52,500 nt of DNA from Symbiodinium natans (taxonomy: Eukaryota > Sar > Dinophyceae > Suessiales > Symbiodiniaceae), in NCBI GenBank assembly GCA_905221605.1, contig CAJNDS010002510.1, positions 195,001 to 247,500 of the forward strand, in the 5' to 3' direction. A model generated the notes under the pieces. It saw only the letters and a program-made list of their open reading frames with translations, was not told the DNA's origin and made no database searches. Numbering within the stretch: position 1 is the first letter of the stretch; each line of letters opens with the position of its first letter. Shown one piece after another: positions 28,581 to 38,650 of this stretch. Both the position numbers and the translations under genes were made by a program.

Positions 28581-28667
28581 ACTCCTCCTTGCTGAGCAAG
28601 ATGGCATCATGACAACTCCGGTGTACGCGGAAATAGATGGCTTTCGTCTTGCTTCGGTTTGGCACCC

Positions 28668-28870
28668 CTAACCCCCCCTAACCCCCCCTAACCCCCCCTA
28701 ACCCCCCCTAACCCCCCCTAACCCCCCCTACCCCCCCTAACCCCCCTAACCCCCCCTAACCCCCCCTAACCCCCCCTAACCCCCCCCCCCCTAACCCCCC
28801 CTAAACCCCCCTAAACCCCCTAAACCCTAAACCCCCCTAAAGCCCCACTAAACCCCCCTAAACCCCTCTA
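28668..28870 (+). repeat. C-rich variant array, CCCCCCTAA type
   Basis: About fifteen units with 5-10 C, drifting to CCCCCTAAA. Degenerate CCCTAAA continues to 29040. Confidence 0.9.
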
Positions 28871-29076
28871 CTTAACCCGGAACCCCAAACCCTGAATGCC
28901 CCGAATGCCTGAATACTTAAAAAACCCTCAACCCCCCTCAACCCCACCCCCTTAAACCCTAAACCCTAAACCCTAAACCCTAAACCCAAAACCCTAAACC
29001 CTAAACCCCCTACACCCTAAAACTCTATAAACCCTAAACTCTCTCTAACCTATGTATATTTAATGGCTATTGGCTT

Positions 29077-29226
29077 CGCAGTTTTCCACCGAAATTCCGC
29101 GGTTGTCCATCGAAATTTTCGCGGTTTTGCGCCGAAAGTTCGCAGTTTTCCGCCGAAATTTCGCCGAAACGCGGTTTTCTGCCGAAATTTCGCGGGAATC
29201 TCGCGGCCTTCCGCCGAAATTTTGCG
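29077..29226 (+). repeat. Minisatellite of about 21 bp, CGCGGTTTTCCGCCGAAATTT type
   Basis: Six or seven diverged copies containing the palindrome GCCGAAATTTCGGC in part. Both long open frames here are repeat translations. Confidence 0.85.
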
Positions 29227-29444
29227 TGTCAGGGCCTACTCTGGGCTGGCTTTTAGGGGGTAGGGTCTTTTCTAGGCTGACTTTAGCGTTTAGGGCCTAT
29301 TCGGCCGCCCACTGAGCCTAAAGTTTTACGGTTCAAACGAACAGTAAAACATTTTCATAATGTTATGGGATCCGATGGGTGGGTGGGTCGATATTCGATA
29401 CCTGAGTAAGGAGCTCTACTAGTGAAATGCTTGGACTTGAGATG

Positions 29445-29540
29445 CTAAACCCTAAACCCTAAACCCTAAACCCTAAACCCTAAACCCTAAACCCTAAACC
29501 CTAAACCCTAAACCCTAAACCCTAAACCCTAAACCCTAAT
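29445..29540 (+). repeat. (CCCTAAA)13 array
   Basis: Perfect heptads, then CCCTAAT. Confidence 0.95.
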
Positions 29541-29731
29541 CCCTGGGGGCTCCGGGCTTTGGCAGGTCCTGGGCTCTGCAGCGTCGATGCCGAGGTCGGC
29601 AAGCTGCGATTTGGGGTTTGGGGTTTGGGGTTTGGGGGTTGGGGTTTGGGGTTTGGGGTTTAGGGTTTAGGGTTTTCGGTTTAGGGTTTGGGGTTTAGGG
29701 TTTGGGGTTTAGGGTTTGGGGTTTAGGGTTT

Positions 29732-29828
29732 GGGATCTACTCGCCAGCGAGCGCGGAGGGCTTATGGCTCCGGAGCTCCCTTGCCTGCCGGCTTCGGTGC
29801 GTTCTGCTCGACGGCCCCGGGCTCACTC
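29732..29828 (+). CDS. Candidate exon between G-rich arrays
   Basis: Reads DLLASERGGLMAPELPCLPA then SVRSARRPRAHS, followed by a GTTTAG donor. Confidence 0.35.
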
Positions 29829-29829
29829 G

Positions 29830-30660
29830 GTTTAGGGTTTGGGGTTTAGGGTTTAGGGTTTGGGGTTTAGGGTTTAGGGCTTGGGGTGTGGGGTTTAGGG
29901 TTTGGGGTTAAGGTTTGGGGTTTAGGGTTTGGGGTTTTAGGGTTTGGGGTAGTGTTTGGGGTTAAGGTTTAGAGTTTGGGGTTTAGGGTTTGGGGTTTGG
30001 GGTTTTGGGTTTGGGGTTGGGGTTTTGGGGTTGGGGTTTTGGGTTTGCGGTTCAGGGTTTCGGGCTTGGGGTTTAGGGTTTGGGTTTAGGGTTTGGGGTT
30101 TAGGGTTTGGGGTTTTGGGCTTGGGGTTTAGGGTGTGGGGTTTGGGGTTTAGGGTGTGGGGTTTAGGGTTTGGGGTTTAGGGTTTGAGGTTTAGGGTTTG
30201 GGGTTTGGGGATTGGGGGGTTTGGAGTTTTGGGCTTTGGGGGTTTTGGGTGTGTGGGTGTGTGGTGGGGTTGAGGGGTTTGGGTGTTTGGGGGGTCTTGG
30301 GGGTCTTGTTTTTTCTTCTCCAGGGGGTGGTGTTGGGGGTTTTGGGTGTTTTTTGGGTTTGGGGGTTTCAGGGGTTTGGGGGTTTTGGGTGAGTTTAGGT
30401 TTTGGGTTTTGGGGTTTAGAGGTCTAGGGATTTAGGGGGTTTGTGTCTTTTAGGGTTTTGGTGTTTTGAGGGTGTGGGTACGGGGTTTTGGGGTTTCGCG
30501 TTGAAGGCTTAAGGCTTAGGCTGTTAGGGCTTCGAGAGCTGGGTCGTGGAGGGGGGTGGGGGGGGGGGGGCTGCTTGGGGATAATTAGGGTTAAGGGCTT
30601 GGGGGGTTTAGGGTGCAAGAAGGGCTCTTGCCCTAAAACCTGAACCCGAAGCCCTAAACC
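29830..30660 (+). repeat. TTTGGGG/TTTAGGG alternating array and G/T-rich tract
   Basis: GGGGTTT and GGGTTTA units alternate to about 30230. A G/T-rich tail and degenerate CCCTAAA follow. Gly/Leu/Phe/Trp-rich frames are artefacts. Confidence 0.85.
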
Positions 30661-30676
30661 CTAAGCTCCCTGACAG

Positions 30677-30739
30677 GATCCGAATGTGGTCGCCGGGCAG
30701 CCCGTCGCAAAGTACTTCTGGGCATTTGCCGCAATCAGG
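30677..30739 (+). CDS. Candidate exon, product unknown
   Basis: CTGACAG acceptor. Reads DPNVVAGQPVAKYFWAFAAI, GTACTG donor. Confidence 0.45.
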
Positions 30740-30875
30740 GTACTGCTGGTCTACCTTTGAATTGGCTTAGGGCTCCAGGTTACGGGATCTAAGTTTTGGC
30801 ACTTTCTTATATAAATCGCATGATTCCTAAACTACATGGAGTGCACGATACCTAAGGGTCTAGGGTTCAGGGTTC

Positions 30876-31005
30876 AGGGTTGGTAGAGAGCGTCCCGAAA
30901 AGGTTCCAGAACGAAGATTCCCACCCCATGTGGGAGGAATATGCTGATTCCTCTCAGCTGCACAAAACCCGGGCTTTCCTTTTCCGTCCTTCGCCATGGC
31001 CTCTC
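30876..31005 (+). CDS. Candidate exon, product unknown
   Basis: Reads ESVPKRFQNEDSHPMWEEYA then DSSQLHKTRAFLFRPSPW, open for 41 codons. Confidence 0.4.
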
Positions 31006-31371
31006 AGGGTTAAGGGTTTAGGGTGAGGGTTTCGGGAAACAGGGTTTAGCGTTAATAGGGTTTAGGGTTAATAGGGTTTAGGGTTAACAGGGTTTGGGGT
31101 TGATAGGGTCTAGGGTTCAGGATTTAGGGTTTAGGGTTAATAGGTTTTAGGGATAGTTGATAGGGTTTGGGGTTGATAGGGTTTGGAGTTTAGGGTTACC
31201 CTTTTTTTAGGGTTACTTGAGTTTGGGGTTTTAAAAGGGTTTCGGGTTCATAGGCTTTAGGACTTAGGGTTGAGGCTTTGCCTGAAGGTTCATGTGCAGG
31301 TTCTGAGTAGGCGAGCGAGCTCAGAAGGGATGCGCCCTAAGCACACCCTAGGCAAACTTGAAAGGCTGAAG
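31006..31371 (+). other. Degenerate TTTAGGG-like intronic sequence
   Basis: GGGTTAATAGGGTTTAGGG-type units at 31035-31200. A weak coding island at 31298-31373 reads SRRASSEGMRPKHTLGKLER. Confidence 0.5.
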
Positions 31372-31500
31372 ACTTAAACCCGAAACCCGAAACCCGAAAC
31401 CCGAAACCCTAAACCCTAAACCCTAAACCCTAAACCCTAAACCCTAAACCCTAAACCCTAAACCCTAAACCCTAAACCCTAAACCCTAAACCCTAAACCT
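31372..31500 (+). repeat. CCCGAAA then CCCTAAA array
   Basis: Four CCCGAAA units, then about 13 CCCTAAA. Confidence 0.95.
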
Positions 31501-31526
31501 CGCTAAACCCTAGACCCTGACCTTGG

Positions 31527-31618
31527 TTGAATTCCTCGGAACCCTCACCTTTCATGTCGGGAACGCTCCAGGCAGCTGGGCTCCGTGGTGCGACTACTGG
31601 ACGGCGGGGAGGGGGAAG
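31527..31618 (+). CDS. Candidate exon, product unknown
   Basis: Reads VEFLGTLTFHVGNAPGSWAP and WCDYWTAG between arrays. Confidence 0.45.
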
Positions 31619-31750
31619 GGTTTAGGGTTTAGGGTTTAGGGTTAAGGGTTTAGGGTTTAGGGTTTAGGGTGTTTTAAAGTTAGGGTTTAGGGTTTAGGGC
31701 TCCGGGTTTAGGGTTTAAGGGCTTAGGGTTTAGGGTCTAGGGCTCAGGGT
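31618..31750 (+). repeat. TTTAGGG array, interrupted
   Basis: Several blocks with GTTTTAAAGTTAGGG and CTCCGGG breaks. Confidence 0.85.
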
Positions 31751-31759
31751 CCCACACCC

Positions 31760-31820
31760 GAAGCCCTGGCCTCCAAGCTCAAGACTTGGGGAGTTGGAGC
31801 TGCATGTTCCCGGAATGCAG
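31760..31820 (+). CDS. Candidate exon with a GTGGAT donor
   Basis: Reads EALASKLKTWGVGAACSRNA. Confidence 0.4.
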
Positions 31821-31839
31821 GTGGATGTGAGTTTAGGAT

Positions 31840-32075
31840 TGAGGGGTTTAGGGTTTAGGGGTTGAGGGGTTGAGGGGTTTAGGGTTTAGGGTTTAGGGTT
31901 TAGGGTTTACGGAGCCCCCGGTGCCGATCCAGATGCCCCTTGCAGGGCCCGGCCAGAACTCCCACCGGTACTTGCTCTTACGTCTTACGGGGTAGAAGGA
32001 GGGTTTAGGGTTTAGGGTTTAGGGCTTAGGGTTTAGGGTTTAGGGTTTAGGGCTTAGGGTTTAGGGTTTAGGGTG
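31840..32075 (+). repeat. Two TTTAGGG arrays around a candidate exon
   Basis: 31840-31910 and 32000-32075. The island reads PPVPIQMPLAGPGQNSHR up to GTACTT or beyond. Confidence 0.75.
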
Positions 32076-32310
32076 CCCCTATATATACACCTTATGTAGT
32101 CCCTCTATACCTAAGTGGCCCCTAAATAACCCCTAAGTTCCCTCAAAAGGGGACCCCCTGATGGGATTGGATGCGGCTGTGATCGCATGTCCATGCTGAA
32201 GGTGAAGATCGATCTACTTCGATGTAGGGGGTTTCCCAAATTTGGGGTTGCCTTCTTGGAGTTCTTCTAAAAAGGGAATCCTACTATTCGGGGATCTAGA
32301 TTGGGGATCC
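32076..32310 (+). other. Fragments of two inverted-repeat families and a short island
   Basis: 32076-32155 matches the reverse complement of the left flank of element G1. 32225-32310 resembles 27285 and 40485 (GGGAATCCTACTATT). The island 32165-32200 reads GCGCDRMSMLK before GTGAAG. Confidence 0.5.
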
Positions 32311-32494
32311 CCTATGTCGAAAGCACCCATGTGAGTCGATGAGAGCTTGACACTCGTTCGCCACGTGCGTTGGGGTTTGAGGGTTCTCAGGGCCTGTGAG
32401 GGTTTTGAAGGTTGGCGTTAAGGGTCTTTCAGGGTGTCAGGGGTTTTAGGGTTAGGTTTTGAGCCCACGCATCGCAACTGCACCAAACCTCAGG

Positions 32495-32675
32495 CCGAAA
32501 ACCCTAAACCCGAAACCCTAAACCCCAAAACCCTAACCCTAAACCCTAAACCCTAAACCCTAAACCCGAAACCCTAAACCCTAAACCCGAAACCCGAAAC
32601 CCTAAACCCTAAACCCTAAACCCTAAACCCTAAACCCTAAACCCCAAACCCTAAACCCTAAACCCTAAACCCTGC
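32495..32675 (+). repeat. CCCTAAA/CCCGAAA array
   Basis: About 25 units. Confidence 0.9.
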
Positions 32676-32692
32676 ACGTCAGCCCCTACAAG

Positions 32693-32782
32693 TGCAAGCG
32701 CGTCACAGGTCACGCGAAAGTCCTGGTGAAGTGGGACCGGAGTGCGAAGGTGGAGCCTTCCAGCCTTTGTTGGGCGTGTAGG
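32693..32782 (+). CDS. Candidate exon enclosed by telomeric arrays
   Basis: CACGTCAG acceptor. Reads YKCKRVTGHAKVLVKWDRSA and KVEPSSLCWACR, ending at GTTTAG of the next array. Product unknown. Confidence 0.5.
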
Positions 32783-32860
32783 GTTTAGGGTTTAGGGTTT
32801 AGGGTTTAGGGTTTAGGGTTTAGGGTTCAGGGTTTAGGGTTCAGGGTTCAGGGTTCAGGG
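32783..32860 (+). repeat. (TTTAGGG)n array
   Basis: About eight perfect heptads, then TTCAGGG units. Confidence 0.95.
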
Positions 32861-33130
32861 CCAGCTTGATCTAGACGTGCCACCATATACCCCGTAGAAA
32901 GCCTCTTCGGCAACCTTTTGTGTCCCAACATACCCCTGTATTGACGCCCGCCGGGAAAGTTTATTTCTCAGGAGGATAGAATGTTTGGTCAGAATTTGGG
33001 CCCTTTTCCTTGTGAGCCCTAAGCCCTAAACTTTTTAGGAAATAGAGTTTTTGGGTTTAGGCTTAGGGCCTAAGGTTTAGGGTTGGGCGTTTAGGGTTTT
33101 CAGAGGCTTGAGGGTTTAGGGGCGTGAGGG

Positions 33131-33207
33131 CTTGTGAACCCAAGTGCTCAGCAAGCTACAAAGACGTGGACGTTCCCCTCTCCAAGACCCTTGGCCCTTC
33201 AGACTTA
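33131..33207 (+). CDS. Candidate exon with a GTAAGG donor
   Basis: Reads KCSASYKDVDVPLSKTLGPS then DL. The left boundary is uncertain. Confidence 0.4.
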
Positions 33208-33600
33208 GTAAGGTGGGTTATGGGGATTATCATAGGGTTTCCAGGGGATACTAAGCAGACTTACCCTAAAGCCTAAACCCTAAACCCTAAAGCCGACACC
33301 CTACACCCTATACCCTACACCCCAAACCCTAACCCTAAGTCAAAAGAGCTTCTTTGCATTCCTACATGAAGGGCCCATATATCAGAACCCGTTAAAGGAG
33401 GTTATGGAGACCCGAGAGTAACCTAGGAATGAAAGGGGTGCCCGTTTTTAGGTTTAAAGGGCTTATATTATAGAGGAACCTAAGCCCTAAAAGAAGGGAA
33501 CACTGCCCTACTTGGGGTCCTAGCCCTAAACCCTAAACCCTAAACCCTAAGCAAGGCCCTCCCTACGTTTAGAAAGTAGACTTACTAAGTCACAAAGGCT
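33208..33600. other. Element fragments and degenerate CCCTAAA
   Basis: No gene seen. Short CCCTAAA/CCCTACA stretches at 33260-33330 and 33520-33550. Confidence 0.5.
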
Positions 33601-33699
33601 TCCACCCCATTGCTTCGATTGTAACGCAGCGTCCTCCTTCACTGGCAGCCACACCCACAGTCCAAGGCCCATCCACGCGTTGGAGAGCATCTTCCAGAA

Positions 33700-33885
33700 G
33701 CCCTAAGCCCTAAGCCCTAAGCCCTAAGCCCTAAGCCCTAAGCCCTAAGCCCTAAGCCCTAAGCCCTAAGCCCTAAGCCCTAAGCCCTAAGCCCTAAGCC
33801 CTAAGCCCTAAGCCCTAAGCCCTAAGCCCTAAGCCCTAAGCCCTAAGCCCTAAGCCCTAAGCCCTAAGCCCTAACCCTAAGCCCT
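33700..33885 (+). repeat. Homogeneous (CCCTAAG)26 array
   Basis: A pure CCCTAAG block, preceded by a candidate exon (33628-33698) reading HSPRPIHALESIFQK. Confidence 0.95.
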
Positions 33886-34035
33886 AAGCCCGAACCCGAA
33901 ACCCTAAACCCTAACCCGAAACCCCCCAAACCCTAACCCCTAACCCCAAACCTTATCGGTTTACGGAACCCCTACACTCCTGAGCCCCTGATCCCCCCCC
34001 CCCCCCCCGCCAAACTCCCCTCAGTCCTAAGCCCT

Positions 34036-34185
34036 AAACCCTAAACCCTAAACCCGAAGCCCTAAACCCTAAACCCTAAACCCTAAACCCTAAACCCTAA
34101 ACCCTAAACCCTAAACCCTAAACCCTAAACCCTAAACCCTAAACCCTAAACCCTAAACCCTAAACCCTAAACCCTAAACCCCCTG
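34036..34185 (+). repeat. (CCCTAAA)21 array
   Basis: Near-perfect heptads. A C14 run lies at 33995-34008. Confidence 0.95.
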
Positions 34186-34201
34186 AACGGTGGCCTTGAA
34201 G

Positions 34202-34278
34202 AAAGGCCCACTGCTACGCGTGGCCCGATGCCACGGATGCCGTGCTCAAGCCGGCCAGGGAGCTCGACATGTGGGCGT
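34202..34278 (+). CDS. Candidate exon enclosed by telomeric arrays
   Basis: TTGAAG acceptor. Reads KAHCYAWPDATDAVLKPARE then LDMWAL in a strongly GC3-biased frame. Confidence 0.5.
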
Positions 34279-34703
34279 TGCCCTAAACCCTAAACCCTAA
34301 ACCCTAAACCCTAAACCCTAAGCCCTTAGCCCTAAACCCGAAACCCTAAATTTAAGGGAGTTTAGGGTTTAGGGGGTTCGTGGTTGATCGCACACATGCT
34401 TTCAGGGTTCAGGGGTATTTGGAGTTTAGGGCTTTGGGTTTAGAGTTGTGCGTTCGGAAGCGTCCAGCATTTGGGGTTTTTGGGGGCTCCGGGGAGGAGC
34501 GGGGGGGTTGAGATTGATTGGGTTGGGGGTTTAGGGCTTAGGCTCGCCTGAGAGCTGGGATGAGGATCTAAGGTTGAAAGGTCTTGGGTTTCTTGGGGCT
34601 TCGCCACTCGACCCTGCACCCCAAGCCCTAAACCCTAAACCCGAAACCCGAAACCCTAAACCCTAAACCCTAAACCCTAAACCCTGGAGGCCCCTTAGAC
34701 TAG

Positions 34704-34798
34704 ATGCCTGGAGCTTCCTTCGAGGCTCACTTCTCTGACGTAGCCGCGGATGTGCGAGAGCTCTTGAGCCTCACGGCGGGGGCCCCCGAAGGGCCTTT
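34704..34798 (+). CDS. Candidate exon, product unknown
   Basis: GACTAG acceptor. Reads MPGASFEAHFSDVAADVREL and LSLTAGAPEG, GTAGGA donor. Confidence 0.5.
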
Positions 34799-34960
34799 GT
34801 AGGAGGGTTTAGGGGTTCAGGGAGGTTTAGGGTTTAGGGCTAGGGGGGTTCAGGGTTGAGGGGCCTAGTGTCTTAGGGCTTCAGGGCCCTGGCTTTTTCT
34901 TGAGGCTTGTGAGGGTGTGGGTTAAGGGGCTGGGGATGAGTTTTTCAGGTTTGATTGCAG

Positions 34961-35040
34961 AAGCTCGGGCTCGGGGCGAGGGCCGCACTACTCCTGCGCC
35001 CGCTACGAATTGCTACGTTTGCTTAAGAACCACCCAAGAA
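34961..35040 (+). CDS. Candidate exon with strong splice sites
   Basis: TGATTGCAG acceptor and GTAAGA donor. Reads GEGRTTPAPATNCYVCLRTT, with one CxxC-like pair. Confidence 0.5.
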
Positions 35041-35163
35041 GTAAGATCTTCTTCCTCATAAGGGCAGCATAGGGATCATCATGCCCTACTTTTGGGGGGT
35101 TCCCAAGTCCTATGTAAACAGTAGATTGCAACTGCACCTCCAACCCCGCCAGCACCGAGTGGC

Positions 35164-35250
35164 GCCATCTTTCAAGCTGCAAAGGCTCTGATGCCTTGGC
35201 CCATTCAAGCCAATTGCAGGCGGCGAACTTGCTATTCAGGGATGCTCGGA
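35164..35250 (+). CDS. Candidate exon ending at element H2
   Basis: Reads AIFQAAKALMPWPIQAN. After an AATTGCAG a second frame reads AANLLFRDAR up to the element. Confidence 0.35.
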
Positions 35251-35327
35251 AATTGTTTTTAATTTTTGGGTGCTTTAGTTCCTAAGAAACAGCTAAAGTA
35301 AAGTTATAACTTTGCTAGGGTTCCAAG
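35245..35327 (+). mobile_element. Inverted-repeat element H2
   Basis: Second copy of the family at 7167-7245. Confidence 0.7.
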
Positions 35328-35379
35328 CTCAGTATGTGGCAGGCTTGATTTTTCAGCCCTTGCTGATCGGCCTTATGCT

Positions 35380-35460
35380 TTTTTAGCATGTCGGTTCCCT
35401 TTTAAGCCCCTTAAACCCAAAAAGGGCACCCTTTTTCTTCCTAGCTTACTCTCGGGTCTA
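35380..35460 (+). mobile_element. Partial element A3
   Basis: GGTTCCCTTTTAAGCCCC...AAAAAGGGCACCC core and a right end like A4. The left end is lost. Confidence 0.6.
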
Positions 35461-35474
35461 GAAATCTAAGGGGA

Positions 35475-35648
35475 GTTGCATGGCCCCTTAATATGGTCCC
35501 TTACCTCCTTTTAAAGGCCCTTAATATGGTCCCTTACCTCCTTTTAAAGGGTTCTGAAGTATGGGCCCTTGGGTTTTATTATAGGATATATAAGGGGTAT
35601 GTAAGGGATCCCCTCTTAAGGGCCCATACTAAGGGACCATGTAACTAC
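35475..35648 (+). mobile_element. Inverted-repeat element J1 with internal duplication
   Basis: Ends GTTGCATGGCCCCTTA / TAAGGGACCATGTAAC. ATATGGTCCCTTACCTCC occurs twice in tandem. Relatives lie near 2010, 19740 and 36545. Confidence 0.75.
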
Positions 35649-35664
35649 CCGAAGAAATTTAAAT

Positions 35665-35819
35665 TACCCTAAACCCTAAACCCTAAACCCTAAACCCTAA
35701 ACCCTAAACCCTAAACCCTAAACCCTAAACCCTAAACCCTAAACCCTAAAACCCTAAACCCTAAACCCTAAACCCTAAACCCTAAACCCTAAACCCCTAA
35801 ACCCTAAACCCTAAACCCC
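35665..35819 (+). repeat. (CCCTAAA)n array
   Basis: About 21 units with one CCCTAAAA and two CCCCTAAA. Confidence 0.95.
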
Positions 35820-35925
35820 CTACGAAGAAACTGCCAATCCCACACCGAGGTGCGGCCACCTCTTGGGCCAGGGCTCTCCAGCGCAGCAGCGGAGGCCTGC
35901 AGCTGGGCACCCGCATGAATCTTTT

Positions 35926-36360
35926 GGGTTTAGGGTTTAGGGTTTAGGGTTTAGGGTTTAGGGCTTAGGGTTTAGGGTTTCCGGTTTCGGGTTTAGGGTT
36001 TCGGGTTTAGGGTTTAGGGTTTGGGGTTTGGGGTTTTAGGGTTTATATTGGACCCTCCAGCCCCCAAGGCCCGACACCCTGAGGGTTGAGGGTTTAGGGT
36101 TTAGAGAAAAGGGTTTGGGGTTGAGGGTTCAGGGTTTAGGGTTGAGGGTTTGGGGTTCAGGGTGAAAGACTTAGAGTTAGGGTTTTAGGGCTCGCGGAAC
36201 AGTCGTAGAGACCTTAACCTCTCAGCGCCCAGAAACCGCTAAACCTACACCCTAAACCCGAAACCCTAAGCCCTAAACCCTAAACCCTATACCTCAAACC
36301 CCAAACCCCAAGCCCTGAGCCCTCAGCCCTAAGCCCTAAGCCCTAAGCCCTAAGCCCTGA
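35926..36360. repeat. TTTAGGG array, degenerate middle, CCCTAAG array
   Basis: TTTAGGG/TTTCGGG at 35926-36045, TTGAGGG-like to 36190, CCCTAAA/CCCTAAG at 36240-36360. Confidence 0.8.
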
Positions 36361-36366
36361 AAGCAG

Positions 36367-36445
36367 GAGCTTCTGGCGCGCGTCAGCCATCTCCCGCCCG
36401 GCAGCGTCTCTCTCAAGGCGTGGCTCTGCAAGTGCTCTGGGGGAT
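36367..36445 (+). CDS. Candidate exon, product unknown
   Basis: AAGCAG acceptor. Reads ELLARVSHLPPGSVSLKAWL then CKCSG. The donor is unclear. Confidence 0.45.
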
Positions 36446-36459
36446 TTCTAAGCTCTGGG

Positions 36460-36740
36460 GTTTAGGGTTTCGGGTTTAGGGTTTAGGGTTTAGGGTTTAG
36501 GGTTTAGGGTTTACGGTTTAGGGTTTAGGGTTTAGGGTTTAGGGTAGTTCCAGGGTCCTTTCATCTGGCCCCTTGGGTGTTATAGAGTTGTAGGTTATCT
36601 TTGAAGGGCCCTTGCTCAGAGGCCATGGAACTAGCCCTGACATGGGGAGTGCGGTTTAGGGTTTGGGGTTTCGGGTTTAGGATTTAGGGTTTAGGGTTTA
36701 GGGTTTAGGGTTTAGGGTTTAGGGTTTAGGGTTTAGGGTG
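36460..36740 (+). repeat. Two TTTAGGG arrays flanking element J3
   Basis: Arrays at 36460-36544 and 36653-36740 with the 89-bp TAGTTCCA / TGGAACTA element at 36545-36633 between them. Confidence 0.8.
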
Positions 36741-36825
36741 ATTCCTATGACCCATGTTAGAGGGCACCTCATTCCCTCACTCCCTACTAAGAACCAGCCA
36801 GACAAGCAAAAACCTTAAACCTAAA

Positions 36826-36866
36826 CCCTAGACCCTAGACCCTAGACCCTAGACCCTAGACCCTGA
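36826..36866 (+). repeat. (CCCTAGA)5 variant array
   Basis: Five tandem CCCTAGA units. CCCTAAA and single variants continue to 36920. Confidence 0.9.
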
Positions 36867-36920
36867 ACCCTAAACCCTAAACCCCACACCCGAAACCCTA
36901 AACCCTGTACCCTAAACCCT

Positions 36921-37690
36921 ATGGGCAGACACTAAAAGGTTGTTGCATTTGGTGATCCTTCTCGTGTGGAATTATGGAATTGGGTACTGTCCCTGATATC
37001 TCCCTATGTAACCCTTCAGCGGCTGGATAGGGTACCTGCTTCCCCCTATCTCCCTACGAAGAGCTTGTAAGAAGCTGCAGAAAGGTTGGCGGCCTCTTGA
37101 AGTTTGAAGTGGCGCGATGTCGAGTTTAGGGTTTAGGGTTTAGGGTTTAGGGTTTCGGGTTTAGGGTTTAGGGTTTAGGGATCTGCCCAGGGGCGTTTAC
37201 TACATGCTTGAAGGTTGCAAGTAGGGGAGCTGTGTCTGCTACAGTGCTCTGAGACTTCTTGAAAAACCTAAACCCATAAATGCTCTAAACCCGAAACCCT
37301 AAACCCTAAACCCTAAACCCTAAACTCTAACTACCACCTTACACCTCATCATGACAAACCTCCGAGTCGAGTTGGCTGGAAGCTTTGTTCAGGGATGTTT
37401 TGGGGTTTAGGGGTTTAGGGGTTTAGGGTTTAGGGTTTAGGGTTTAGGGTTTAGGTTGAGGCTCTGAGGCTCTGTGGGCTGGGATATGAGTTTGGGCTTT
37501 TGGGGTCTAAGGTCTAAACTGAACAAACCGTTGTGCCCTGTCTGCTGAGCTCCAGCCCCACGATTTTGCATTGGGGTTTAGGGTTTAGGGTTTACGGCTG
37601 AGGGTTGAGGGTTCTAAGCGCGACCTGTAACCTCAGACCCTGTCGATTCGTCGGGTTGAAGGTTGCGCATTCCGGGCGCCTCGCCTGGAA
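36921..37690 (+). other. Short islands among arrays
   Basis: Arrays at 37122-37178, 37285-37330 and 37400-37455. Weak exon candidates: 37178-37222 (DLPRGVYYMLEGCK), 37348-37398 (TNLRVELAGSFVQGCF), 37631-37687 (TLSIRRVEGCAFRAPRLE after CCTCAG). Confidence 0.35.
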
Positions 37691-37895
37691 ACCCCGAAAC
37701 CCGAAACCCGAAACCCGAAACCCTAAACCCTAAACCCTAAACCCTACACCCTACACCCTAAACCCTAAACCCTAAACCCCAAACCCTAAACCCTAAACCC
37801 CAAACCCTAGGCCCTATACCCTCAACCACAAAACGTGGGTCCAGGGGAGCCCAAAGCTCAGGGCTTCTGAGACCATTCAAGCCCCTGCGTTTTGG

Positions 37896-37988
37896 GATAG
37901 GGTTTAGGGTTTAGGGTTTAGGGTTTAGGGTTTAGGGTTTAGGGTTTAGGGTTTAGGGTTTAGGGTTTAGGGTTTAGGGTTTAGGGTT
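37896..37988 (+). repeat. (TTTAGGG)13 array
   Basis: Near-perfect heptads. CCCTAAA/CCCTACA at 37690-37830 lies upstream. Confidence 0.95.
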
Positions 37989-38012
37989 GCAGGGTCGAGG
38001 GTTTCCATGCAG

Positions 38013-38057
38013 AGGCGCGCGGATGCACGAAACTCGGCACCCTGCGCTCTCCAGCGG
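38013..38057 (+). CDS. Candidate short exon with a GTAACC donor
   Basis: CCATGCAG acceptor. Reads RRADARNSAPCALQR. Confidence 0.35.
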
Positions 38058-38301
38058 GTAACCCAAAGTGGCCGGCAACCTTGAACACTGCACCCCAAAC
38101 CTGGAAAAAACAAACGTCAAAACTCTAAGCCCTAAACCCTAAATCCCATCAAAAGGTTTCAGTGGGTCCAGAGGATCTCTCAACCTAAACCCTAAACCCT
38201 AAACCCCAAACCCCAAACCCCAAACCCTAAACCCTAAACCCTAAACCCTAAACCCTAAACCCTAAACCCTAAACCCTGCACCCTACACCCTGAACCTGGA
38301 A

Positions 38302-38375
38302 CTTCCACCCAAAGTGCAGAGGAGCTTGCAAAGCGCGGTTTGGAGCTGGGGGAGGACGACCTAGGGAATGCCTTT
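38302..38375 (+). CDS. Candidate exon, product unknown
   Basis: Reads TSTQSAEELAKRGLELGEDD then LGNAF, running into a telomeric array. Confidence 0.4.
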
Positions 38376-38439
38376 AGGGTTTAGGGTTGAGATGTTTAGG
38401 GTTTAGGGTTTAGGATTTAGGGTTTAGGGTTTAGGGTTT

Positions 38440-38650
38440 AGGGCATTTAAGGCATTAGGGTATCTAAGGTGTTTAGGGCATTTAGGGTATTTAGATTAGG
38501 GTATTTAGGGTATTTCAGTTAGGGTATTTAGGGTACTTAGGGTACTTAGGGTATTTAGGGTATTTAGGGTATCTAGGGTATTTAGGGTATTTGGGTATTC
38601 AGGGTATTTAGGGTGTTTAGGGTATTTAGAGTTTAGAGTATTTAGGGTTT
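38440..38650 (+). repeat. GGGTATTTA variant array
   Basis: About twenty 9-mers (TATTTAGGG with TATCTAGGG, TACTTAGGG) growing out of a TTTAGGG array at 38370-38440. Confidence 0.9.

Noticed and set aside
29702-30427. Gly/Phe/Trp-rich proteins
   Set aside because: All frames of GGGTTTA/GGGGTTT arrays stay open; no coding meaning.
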